This document shows positions 10,019 to 19,414 of a stretch of 64,000 nucleotides of DNA, piece after piece. The notes beneath the pieces were generated by a model. It saw nothing but the letters and a program-made list of their open reading frames with translations. It had not been told where the DNA came from and made no database searches. Origin of the DNA: Clarkia xantiana subsp. parviflora (lineage: Eukaryota > Streptophyta > Magnoliopsida > Myrtales > Onagraceae); the NCBI GenBank assembly GCA_036873135.1, contig JAPTYO010000017.1, positions 15,810,001 through 15,874,000 on the forward strand. The letters run 5' to 3'. The translations under genes were made by a program, and so were the position numbers. The first letter of the stretch is position 1. Each line of letters starts with the position of its first letter.

Positions 10019-11884
10019 CTGTCCTCCAGACAGATGCTGATCCTAGAGAAGAGTTCGGGCGTCCCGCCCCCATGGAGGATTTAAAGGAGGTCGAGATTGA
10101 TGGGCCTCAGAGAAAGGTGAAAATCGGGTCTGCTCTGACCGAGGAGACAGCCCGAAAATTGATTGAGCTGCTGAAGGAGTTCAAGGAGCTGTTTGCTTGG
10201 TCCCCGAGTGACATACCAGGAATCAGCCCCGACGTGATTGTGCACGAGCTGAAGATTGATTCCGCGATCAAGCCTATCGCACAGAAGAGGCGTCCAATGG
10301 GCACAGCAAGCGGATCGCGATCCAGCAGGAGGTGGGCAGATTGCTCGATGCTGGGTTTATCAAGGAGCTCCGATTCCAGACCTGGGTTGCTAATCCGGTA
10401 CTGGTGAAGAAGAGCAACGGGAAGTGGCGAATGTGCGTTGATTTCCGCGACCTAAATAAGGCTTGCCCGAAGGACTGTTACCCGCTCCCGAGAATCGACC
10501 AGCTGGTGGATGCCACGTCGGGACATGAGCTGTTAAGCTTTATGGATGCATATTCGGGCTACAACCAGATCAAGATGGCTAAGGAAGACGCCCCTCACAC
10601 ATCATTCTATGCAGACAGTGACATCTATCACTACGATGTCATGCCTTTCGGGTTGATCAATGCCGGGGCAACCTACCAGCGGATGGTCTGTTCGGAGATA
10701 TGCTAGGGGAGACCATGGAAGCTTACGTGGATGACATGCTGGTAAAATCCCGACAAGCTGAGGATCATGTGCACAACCTAGTCATGGCGCTTGAGCGGAT
10801 GAGGCTTCATCAGGTTCGCTTAAACCCAACAAAATGCGCCTTCGGAGTCCACTCAGGGAAATTTTTGGGCTTTATGGTGAGCCAAAGAGGAATTGAGGTA
10901 AACCCCGAGAAGCAAAGGGCGATCGAGGAGATGCAGTCTCCGATAAACCATCGGGAAGTGCAAGTGCTGAATGGCCGACTAGCTGCAATGAATCGCTTCC
11001 TGTCCAAGGCGAGTGACCGATCAATGCCATTTTTTGAAGTCTTGAGGGCCAACAAGAAGTTTGAGTGGACCGCCAAGTGTGAAGAAGCGTTCCAAGCACT
11101 CAAGCAGCACCTTCGCACTCTCCCGCCGTTGGTGAAATTGGTTCCAGGCGAGCCGCTCTACCTTTATTTGGCTGTTTCTGAATTTGCCATTAGCTCTGTG
11201 TTAGTGAAGGTTGTCGAGGGTAATCAAGTCCCCGTTTATTATGTAAGCAAGGCGTTTGCCAAGTCTGAAATGAATTATCCCTCCGTTGAGAAGTATCTCT
11301 TTGCGTTGATTATTACTGCTCGGAAGTTGAGGCCTTACTTCCACGCGCACGAGATCACTGTGTTGACAAATCAGCCTCTGAAGCATTTTTTGAACCGACT
11401 TGATGCGTCGGGGAGATTAGTGAAATGGTTAGTCGAGCTTAGTGAGTTTCGCATACACTTTGCTCCGAGAACGGCTATTAAGGGCCAGGCGTTAGCGGAT
11501 TTCATAGCAGAGTCTACGACCCCCGATCTGGAAGAAGCGGGCCCTGTAGAGGGGGCAACCATGGAGGTCCCGATAGCAGAACAACCAGAGATGGCAGAGC
11601 AATCAGAACAGCCAAACGAGGAAAATACCTGGGAGATGTACACGGTTGGCTCCTCGAGTTTAGATGGATCACGAGCAGGGTTTGTATTAATACCACCAGG
11701 TGGAGGCGAACCGCTTCGGTATGCTTTGGCTCTAACATTTAGGCCACGAACAACGAAGCTGAGTATGAGGCTCTTATCACGGGCCTGAATTGCCAAAGGT
11801 ACGGGAGTTTCTCACTTGAGAGTGAAGTGTGACGCAGCCCTGATTGAAAATTAGGTTCAAGGGCGATACGAGGCGAAGAGCCCG
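9975..11884 (+). pseudogene. Element B reverse transcriptase and RNase H domains, multiply frameshifted
   Basis: Fragments lie in three frames: about 9975-10300 (protease-RT linker), 10332-10706 and 10700-11788. RT motifs include KWRMCVDFRDLNKACPKD, FMDAYSGYNQIKM, MPFGLINAGATYQRM and the catalytic YVDDML at about 10727. The first RNase H follows (YYVSKAFAKSEMNYP, LTNQPLKHFL). The second, archaeal-type RNase H starts near 11635 but reads YTVGSS where C and F have YTDGSS, so its first catalytic aspartate is lost. Breaks occur near 10300, 10690 (a short deletion in the RT palm), 11750 and 11865. Confidence 0.9.
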
Positions 11885-13351
11885 ATGATGAGGAAGTACC
11901 TGCGCGAGGTGCAAGCCTTGAAGGAGAGCTTTAAAAGCTTCAACATCGAGGCGATCCCGAGGGAGGAAAACGTGGAGGCAGATGCCTTGAGCAAATTTGC
12001 CCTGGGGGCACCCTTGGAGGAAAATCGGAAGGTTCACTTCTTGGAGAAGGTGATCTTGTCGACAACCGACCCGACACAGGTGTGTGCTATTGAAGCAGGA
12101 TCGGAGGAGGAGCCCACTTGGATGACCCCGATAGTCGCGTACCTGACTACAGGGGCAGTCCCCGATGATAAAGTAGTAGCTGACAGGATACGTCGGATCG
12201 CTAATTACGTGATGCTGGACAATCAGCTATACAAGAAAGGCTGGTTCTCGACTCCGTACTTGAAGTGTGTGGCTGAGCCTGACACAAGTCGAATCCTGAA
12301 AGAGGTGCATGAAGGGGTCGCGGCTTGTCATGAAGGGTCCCGATCCACTATGAGGAAGGTGCTGAACTTGGGCTATTATTGGCCTACGATGAGCAAGGAG
12401 GCGACGACGTTGGTCCGGTCCTGTGACGCGTGCCAGAGGTACGCCCCGAGTATTGTGGCTCCGGCTGCTAATCTGACACCCATCAAGAGCGCTTGGCCCT
12501 TCGCGCAGTGGGGCATCGACTTGGTGGGACCTCTTCCACAAGCACAAGGTCAATGTAAGTATTTGCTTGTAGCTATCGATTATTTTTCAAAATGGATAGA
12601 GGCAAAGGCGTTGGCCAGAACGACGGGGAACCAGATCATCAAGTTCCTCCAGACGCATATTGTATCCAGATACGGGATTCCTAAGGTGGTGATCAGCGAC
12701 AAGGGTCCACCGTTTAACGGGTCTCAGGTGAAGGAGTATATGGAGGAGTTGAACATCGAGCATCGGACAGCCTCTGTCCGCCATGCTCAGACTAATGGCC
12801 AGGTAGAATCGGCCAACAAAATCGTGATGGATGGCCTGAAGAAAATGGTCTATGCCTTAAAGGGCAAATGGCTGAACGAGCTGGAAAACGTGCTTTGGGC
12901 TGTTAGAACGACGCCCAAACGATCAACTGGGGAGACTCCGTTTGGCCTTGTTTATGGCACGGAGGCTGTTGCTCCCGTGGAGGTGGCTGTGGCATCCCAT
13001 CGGATGAGATATTACGAGCCTCTGACGAATGATGAGATGAGACGTCTAGATTTGGACTTGCTCGAGGAGAAGAGGCGAGAAGCCGACGAAGTCCACGCTC
13101 GAATGCGTTTGGCGACGGCCAGGTATTACAATCGCCGAGTCAAGTCCCGACAATTTTTCGTCGGGGAGCTAGTTTGGCGTCGCAACGAGTTCACCCTTTT
13201 GGATCGAATCAGCAAGATGTCACCAAAATGGGAAGGACCTTACAAGGTCGTGGGGATGCCAGCTCCAAATGCGTACAAGTTGGAGGACCTCGATGGCAGA
13301 GCGTTAAAGCATTCTTTTAGTGGCGAACACTTGAAGAAACACCATGCTTGA
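11885..13351 (+). pseudogene. Element B second RNase H end plus integrase (open frame, no own start)
   Basis: A 488-codon open frame. It starts inside the second RNase H (last catalytic region EADALSKFAL) and continues into integrase: an HHCC zinc finger (VHEGVAACHEG ... SCDACQ, about 12305-12435), the DDE core with D in GIDLVGP, D in VISDKGPPFNG and E in NGQVES (35 residues between the last two), and a C-terminal GPY module (WEGPYKVVG) near 13230. The integrase looks intact and ends in a normal stop, but upstream breaks cut it off from Gag-Pol. The first ATG is not a natural start. Confidence 0.92.
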
Positions 13352-13540
13352 TGAAAAGTCGCCTTAAGTGGTGCCCGATGAAAAGTCGCCTTAAGTGGTG
13401 CCCGATGAAAAGTCGCCTTAAGTGGTGCCCGATGAAAAGTCGCCTTAAGTGGTGCCCGATGAAAAGTCTCCTTAAGTGGTGCCCGATGAAAAGTCGCCTT
13501 AAGTGGTGCCCGATGTAAAATCGCCTTAAGTGGTGTATGT
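13352..13540 (+). repeat. 27-bp tandem repeat after element B integrase
   Basis: About seven head-to-tail copies of a 27-bp unit centred on AGTCGCCTTAAGTGGTGCCC, starting right after the integrase stop. All copies are nearly identical, so the array expanded recently or is homogenised. Confidence 0.9.
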
Positions 13541-13639
13541 TATTTATCGTTTGATTCGATGTAAGCAAGTTTTTTGCCATCAATGAATAAAGAGGTTGCT
13601 TCCGATAAGAATTATTCTTAGATTTATTCTAAGCGTTAC

Positions 13640-13900
13640 TTAGTCGCCTTGAGTGGTGCACGAGAAAAGTCGCCTTGAGTGGTGCACTAGAAAAGTCGCC
13701 TTGAGTGGTGCACGAGAAAAGTCGCCTTGAGTGGTGCATGAGAAAAGTCGTCTTAAGTGATGCACGAGATTAAGCCGTCTTAAGTGACGCATGATACTTA
13801 GATTTACTCTAAGTGTTATTAAAGTCGTCTTAAGTGATGCACGAGATTAAATCGTCTTAAGTGATGTGTGAGAATGTCTTAAGTGTCGAGGCTTCGACTT
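13640..13900 (+). repeat. 26-bp tandem repeats, second array of element B
   Basis: Four to five copies of a related unit (AAGTCGCCTTGAGTGGTGCA), then decayed copies with GTCTTAAGTGATGCACGAGA. The unit is related to the first array and to the degenerate repeats after the element C integrase (25084-25930). Confidence 0.85.
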
Positions 13901-14037
13901 AAGTAAGTATAATAAAGTCACTTTGAGAAGTGCAATGAAAAATTGGAACTAAGAATGTCTGGTATTAATGGGGCTCAAAGGCCCGATGATTACAAGAATG
14001 AGGAGAATACAAAGACTCTAAAGATAAGCAGTTAAAC

Positions 14038-14451
14038 TTAGTCCTTGTTGACGGCATCAACTGGAGCAGGGTCCACGAGGTCTGTGACAGAAAGCTCCAC
14101 AGGGTCAGCCGCTAGAGGGTCGACCATCGGGGCCATGGGATCAAGGAGTTTTTGATGAAGAAGTAGCTCCTCTTCACTCTGAACTTGTGGTATGCATTTC
14201 CTGCCTTGAGCATCGGCTTCTCTGGTGGAGATGATCTATCCCTCCCGGAGAGCTGCATCGTAAGCGGTGCTAGAAATCTCGTTCAGAGCATAGTCGAAGT
14301 TGAAGGGTTTCCTTCCCTCGGAACCAGATTCACTGTCTGAAATTAGCCACGACAAGGAAAGGCACATTGGTTTTTTCCGAGAAACTACAAACGAACCAAG
14401 CAAAGATGAAGGTGATAGGTGAACAATAAAGAAGAAGCCCTTGCCAGACAT
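14038..14451 (-). pseudogene. Element B antisense additional ORF, shortened
   Basis: Antisense to pol. The 7-nt first coding exon ATGTCTG (14451-14445) is followed by a probable intron to an acceptor TTTCAG at about 14337, then an exon from 14336. The encoded text DSESGSEGRKPFNFDYALN aligns with the element C antisense ORF (DEASSGARIPFTFEYAVN). The donor is GC instead of GT. An in-frame TAG sits at 14236-14238; the same frame then stays open to a TAA at 14038, ending VNKD, like the C copy's NKDQA end. The central domain is missing, so this is an internal deletion derivative. Confidence 0.7.
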
Positions 14452-14608
14452 GATGATTGGAGGTTGTAAGAACGAACTTGACGTTGCCGGAAAGGTGATC
14501 GGAGGAACACCAAGGTCTTCGGAGGTGCAGAGTTTGAAATTGCAAAGAAGTTGCAGAGAGCTTTTGAAAATTCGGAGATGGAAAAAGGAAACTGTACCCT
14601 GGGTGAGG

Positions 14609-14615
14609 TTTTATA
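14609..14615 (-). promoter_or_regulatory. TATA box for the element B antisense ORF
   Basis: TATAAAA on the minus strand, 164 bp upstream of the antisense ATG. C (39251-39257) and I (44912-44918) have the same motif at 155-172 bp. Confidence 0.6.
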
Positions 14616-14974
14616 GGCGAAGAAGACAGTCGAAGGGGCGCTTTGATTTGAATCGTCGAAGTTGAAGCGTTCTGATCTGGACCGTTGAGATGAGACGTGC
14701 AGAATGGTAACAGGTGCAATGATGAAATAGCCTGAAAAGCACTTTTCAGAAAAAGCAGGCGCGAAAAATCAGGTACAGGTACTGAGGACGTCATCTGCTG
14801 CATTTAATGGCTGGGGAACCGAGGAGTCCTTTCGAATTTGGCAGTTATCCACAAGGTATTGAGGAAATGTGAACGAGAAGACTTGTACTAAGTGACTATG
14901 CCGAGGGAAAGATCCTCGACTTCGACGTCGGGAGGTCGGAAGTTGAAAGACACGACGAACTGTAAGTACCTCAT

Positions 14975-14988
14975 GTCTTGGGGGAAAA
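14975..14988 (+). promoter_or_regulatory. Polypurine tract of element B
   Basis: GTCTTGGGGGAAAA directly before the 3' LTR. It corresponds to TCTTGGGGGGCAAA in element C. Confidence 0.85.
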
Positions 14989-15686
14989 TGATGGGTTGCG
15001 CTATGGCCGTTAGGCCCTTTAACGACGAGGAAACGGCGAACAGGCCCACTGGGCCCTAAATGGAGATCAAGATGACCCAGGCGAAGGGTCCCGACAGAGG
15101 GAGTCCCGATGATGAAAGGTCCCGACAGAGTCGGTCCCGATAGGTGAGCTGGAAGTTCCCGATGAGAAGCCTTTAAGTAGGCCCCGATGACGAATCCCTG
15201 AGAATGACTGGCCCTGTCACGATGACGAGGGGCCCCGAGCGGTGACACAACGAGATAACTCTGGAGTCCCCGATGTTAGTCGGGACTTGCTATCAGAGGT
15301 TAAGGCCGAGATACGCGGGGCGTGGCCGAGATAACGCGGAGCGTAGCTAAGATACGCGGGGCGTGGCCGAGATAAGCGAGATCATGACCTAGATAGGCGG
15401 GATCGTGCCCGAGATACCCGGAATACGGGCTAACCACCCCCAACGGTTCACCAGGTAACTGAGGTACCTCTCCGCCTATAAAAGGGCAGAGGCTACCTCA
15501 GATCAATTACGTTTTGAGATACGTTACTTGAGATTACTGCTTGCCAGTCCACACGAGATACTCATTTAAGCATCGGAGAGGGATTCTGGGTCACCGCCCG
15601 GTCTATCCCCTCTTGCAGGATTGCGTGGAGCGAAGGAGCTAGGATCGCCGTCAAAGATCGTACCGGAGTTCCACCGTGATCCAACA
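14989..15686 (+). repeat. Element B 3' LTR
   Basis: Direct repeat of 7003-7720, 20 bp shorter because one U3 unit is missing. It is followed by the target duplication TCACC. TATA box at 15477-15483. Confidence 0.93.
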
Positions 15687-15691
15687 TCACC

Positions 15692-16405
15692 CATGTGAAG
15701 TGCTTAGTCAAATGGAGCCCGAGTACTTGGAAAAGGAGGGGGATGGTGGTGTCCAATTATTTTAAACTATATATATATATATATAATTATATATCACTAA
15801 TATTAAGCTGGATCGACCTCATCTGATGAGTCACGACAACTTATTAATGCTTCCACAATTAACACTTCTTTTTAATTTCCTTGTAATAGCTAGCTATCAT
15901 TTTGGCTAGCTTATTCTTCTTCCATATATATTTCATTCTTTATATCCAACAATTTATCAGTCAGAATAGTCTAAAAGAAAGCCTCATTTAATGCCATATC
16001 TAATTTTATTTTATTTTATTTTGAGAATGTAGTAGTAGTAGCTAGCTAGGTCATATATTGAAGACAGAGCATAGGAAATTTTTCTTGGGGATGAAGAGTT
16101 TGAATTATTGTCGCAAAGCTAGCTAGGTTCGTTGATTGTTCCTCTATTGAGGGTGAATACGCTATCGTTACCGAGCCCACTTCCGGACTTTCTTATATTT
16201 GTGTCTACTCAAGGAGATTAAATGGATTTGGCCGTCGCCCACTCTGCAACAATTAAAACTCCACTTACATCTGTTCGAATCCATTCCCAGATGAAACACA
16301 TTTGTTTAATTTTCACTTTATCCGAAATCTTGGGAACAACAATTTTCAAATCAATCAAGTTTTCACAACTGATCAAATAATTAATTTAACTGGCGAAGTC
16401 TCTTC
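15692..16405. other. Unassigned host or ancient repeat sequence right of element B
   Basis: AT-rich, with an (AT)n microsatellite at about 15764-15783. A short plus-strand frame continues across the B insertion site and ends TAA near 15766 (HPCEVLSQMEPEYLEKEG), but it has no recognised family and no splice site. Nothing else is supported. Confidence 0.4.
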
Positions 16406-16905
16406 ATAATGTGTAGAATGGGAAAACTTGACCCATATATATAGGCCTCAATGAGGATTAAGGCAGCTAATGACGTCATTAATCCCTAAACATGTCTTAT
16501 TAGTAGATAATGAAGGGCTTAAACCCTTGTAAGCATGTGAGAGTTCGTAGTATTGTGTAAGGGTCGTGTGCGTAGGCGTAATCGGGTCTTCGCGTGGTGT
16601 GACCCAGATGACAGTCTTTCGGACGTCGTGTAAACCCTTTAGTCGGAAGCTAATTCGATTAAGGGCGGTGTCGAGATCAGACCAGTTGGTCTGATCTCAG
16701 ATGCCAGAGATCGGACAAGCTTGTCTGATTTTAGGGGCTTGAGATCAGACCAGTTATGGCCCGGGCAGGTTTTTTTTTCCCATCCGAGCTGTTTCTAATA
16801 TGGATGATGTGTTCGCGTCAATGTTTCGATTTGCAATCGTGTGTGGGGTTATCGTGGCAATTAAATCCGAACTAAAATAGGTTCAAATCGGGCGTATATC
16901 CATCA
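16406..16905 (-). repeat. LTR K, fragment of a D/E/J-type LTR (minus strand)
   Basis: Shares the block from CATAATGTGTAGAATG with LTR J and ends GGGCGTATATCCATCA at 16905, the complement of the LTR start TGATGGATATACGCCC seen in D and E. The R/U5 half is missing, so it is truncated at the left. It holds short inverted motifs (AGATCAGACCAG / CTGGTCTGATCT) near 16673-16700. Confidence 0.75.
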
Positions 16906-17443
16906 AGAGAGATAGCAATATTACCCTTTAATGATGGTATGAGAGCTCTACTTATATAGTTCCTTGAGAATCCCTCCGGTTCCGGGCTATTCGGGTCCGG
17001 TTATTGCGGTTTGATGGGTGTAAACCGGAATAAACCGAAAATAAAATAAGTTTGGCCCTTGTTTTGCAACAGGTGGGCCAACATGGTTTAGGTGTCGCAA
17101 AATGGCCTCTAAGGGCATGTCCCGGGCGAGGGATACTCGCCAGGTAGGAAGGGGTACCCGAATGGGGTTTTCCACTCGAGCACCCCGGGGAGCTACTCGG
17201 GTTACCTGAGCAGAGCTTCCGCTCGGGTACTCTGAGTAGTTTTTACCACTCGGAGTATCCCGAGTGGACTTCTCTACTCAGGATGGTTTTTGGCCTTAGT
17301 ATTTTGGGCCTCGGACGAGCTTCTTGGGTTACGTCTTGAGCTTCGGGATGTCCGTTATCAAAGTCTCGTATTATAACCGAGTATGGATAGATACAGTCGT
17401 GATACCGAGTCTAGTTTAAGATAGCTTAAACGTATATCCAACA
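16906..17443 (-). repeat. LTR L, older diverged LTR fragment (minus strand)
   Basis: Ends CGTATATCCAACA at 17443, resembling the complement of an LTR start (TGTTGGATATACG). It contains a reversed TATA region (CTTATATAG, about 16952-16960) and a cluster of ACTCGGG / CCCGAGT inverted motifs at 17160-17285, in the same place as the palindromic array of the D LTR. K appears to have landed in it. The family is inferred. Confidence 0.45.
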
Positions 17444-18619
17444 CCGCAGGTTGATTCTGCTGAAAGCTTCATAAATCCAGACAGGTGATACTAAAATCCT
17501 ATTGAAATTTATGTGAAAATCAAGTGAATTATATGAAAATTGATGTCTATATATAGGGTCCAATTAATCTGTATCACGTGAGTGATTATTACTGATTGCT
17601 TATTCGAAATATTCTAAACTAGCTGATTATAATTAAATTCAGATAGGGTTTATGCTTTTCATATATATATATATATATATATATATTAAACTAATAATAG
17701 GTAAATTAAGATTGAGATTTTGACATTAGAGGTAGGTATTCGGGAGGATCAGAATGGATAGTTGCACGTGCAGACATGTGTTTGAATATGTGGAATCCCG
17801 CATTTACCATACGCACACGTGCCCACATGCGTGCGTTTTGTTTTGTTTAGTTTAATCTCGTTTATAGAGAACTACGTAAAAGAGTTTGTCTAATTCTACA
17901 TTTTGTCGCCTCTTTATTTATTCTAGTTATACGAACCGAACCGTCTGTATTGCACTCGGTTTTTTAAATATTAGTAATTTAGTATTTTATAAGTGAAAAA
18001 ATAAATATATTTAAAAAAAAGGGTATTACATATTTATAATTTGAGTTAAGAAAATAATAGTGTGTATAACATTCAAATTACAAACTTAATATATTACTTT
18101 AAAAAATGTGACAAGATTATTATAGTATTTTTCGAGCTAATTTTCTTACATAGTTGGACTTTTATAGGCGCGGAAATGTTATAGACGGACATCCAGCTAA
18201 AGGAGAAGCAAAAATGCAAATGAAGTCAACTATTGCCGTTACTGGAACTGCAACTGCCATCACAACTACCAGTCTTGGCTCGCCGCTATCGTTTAGACCT
18301 GGCGAAAGGATCGTCGCTGACCGAAACCGTCGCCGACCGAAAATTGCCGTAATCCTAAAACCGTCTAGTTCAAGTGACACATATGCCTCTAAAGCAAACA
18401 AGAGGTCTCATTGATAGACGTGAATGAGTGCTACTCTAGAGCACTACGATATAACATACCAAAAAATGGCAAAACAGTCAGAGTGGAAGCAGTTTGACAT
18501 CACGCTCGTCATACAAGAGGTCAATCAATACAAGGAGTGATTTCAAGAAGCAGCAATAGTCTTTTCAACCCAGGGTAAGCGAAGCTCCTGACTGGCAAAC
18601 TCCCGCGACCGATACATGG
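17444..18619. other. Unassigned AT-rich interval left of element C
   Basis: Contains an (AT)n microsatellite at about 17661-17688 and no supported gene. An 86-codon plus-strand frame at 18154-18414 lacks any known domain and has an equally long antisense shadow, so I do not call it. Confidence 0.4.
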
Positions 18620-19360
18620 TGATGGGTTTCGATGTAATCGTTAGCCCCGTTAAACAGTCAATGGACGGCGAGTAGGTCCAGTGGGCTTCGCGAAAGGCCG
18701 GGAAGGCCCAAAAAGCCCAGTACGAAGGGCTCCGACCCTAGTAGTCCCGATGTATGAGCTGAATGCTCCCGACAAGAAGCCTCTGAGTAGGCCCTGATAT
18801 GCCTTAGTAAAGGCTCCGATAATAATGCCCCGCGGAGGCTGGACCTGTCTCGTGAGACAAAGGGTCCTGGGTGGTGACCTAGAATGAGATAACTCTGGAG
18901 TCCTCGACGAGAGTTGGGACTTGTGATCAGAGGATAAGGCCGAGAAACCCGCCTACTAGATAAGAGTAGTGGGAAACGGTTGAGATATAGATAACTTCCC
19001 CCTGAGATACGCAGGGCGTGCCCAAGATACGCGGAGTATGGGCGAGATACGCGGAGCGTGGGGCGAGATACACGGAATCCCGAACGAGATATACGGAATC
19101 ATGGGCAAAACGGCCAGCCACGGCCACAGGTAACTGAGTGACCTCTCCTCCTATATAAAGGAGGAAGTTACCTCAGAAAACACATTCTCTAATACGAACT
19201 TAGACTATTGCTTACCACCCCATTGATCACATACTCATTTAAGCATCGGAGAGGGATTCTGGGTCACCACCCAGCTCATCCCCTTTTGCAGGATTACGCG
19301 GAGCCCAGGAGTTCAAGCTTTCCGTCAAGAACGTAACGGAGCTTCGCCCGTAATCCAACA
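18620..19360 (+). repeat. Element C 5' LTR
   Basis: TG...CA ends. U3 has GAGATACGCGGAGCGTGGG-type repeats (19005-19100), then a TATA box TATATAAA at about 19152. R/U5 has GCATCGGAGAGGG and CCCCTTTTGCAGG. The PBS follows at 19361 (TTGGCGCCGTCTGTGGG). Confidence 0.94.
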
Positions 19361-19378
19361 TTGGCGCCGTCTGTGGGA
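19361..19378 (+). promoter_or_regulatory. Primer-binding site of element C
   Basis: TTGGCGCCGTCTGTGGGA directly after the 5' LTR; identical over 17 bp to that of element D. Confidence 0.85.
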
Positions 19379-19414
19379 AGCTAACAAAAAGCCAAGATAG
19401 TTTCTACCAGATCA

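Larger units (their letters stand above)
7003..15686 (+). mobile_element. Element B: complete, degenerate Ty3/gypsy (Tat-type) retrotransposon
   Basis: The two LTRs (718 and 698 bp) begin TGATGGGTT and end GATCCAACA. The 5-bp target duplication TCACC is exact (6998-7002 and 15687-15691). A PBS follows the 5' LTR and a polypurine tract precedes the 3' LTR. The internal order is gag, protease, RT, RNase H, a second RNase H with the YT(D)GSS...NNEAEYEAL pattern, then integrase. RT before integrase marks Ty3/gypsy, and the second RNase H marks the plant Tat group. After integrase come tandem repeats and a short antisense ORF. Several stops and frameshifts disable the proteins. Confidence 0.95.

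Noticed and set aside
13317..13583. 88-codon minus-strand frame with HHLRRLFIG repeats
   Set aside because: It is just the 27-bp tandem array read backwards in an open frame.
15687..15766. Short host-like C-terminus (HPCEVLSQ...) at the B insertion site
   Set aside because: Only 25 codons, no splice acceptor, no recognised family, and an alternative frame is equally open. Left unassigned.
3664..16905. J and K as the two LTRs of one element spanning B
   Set aside because: Both are partial, the non-B DNA between them is under 1 kb with no PBS or purine tract, and B has its own exact target duplication.
18154..18414. 86-codon plus-strand frame
   Set aside because: No domain, low complexity and a similar-length antisense frame; likely chance.
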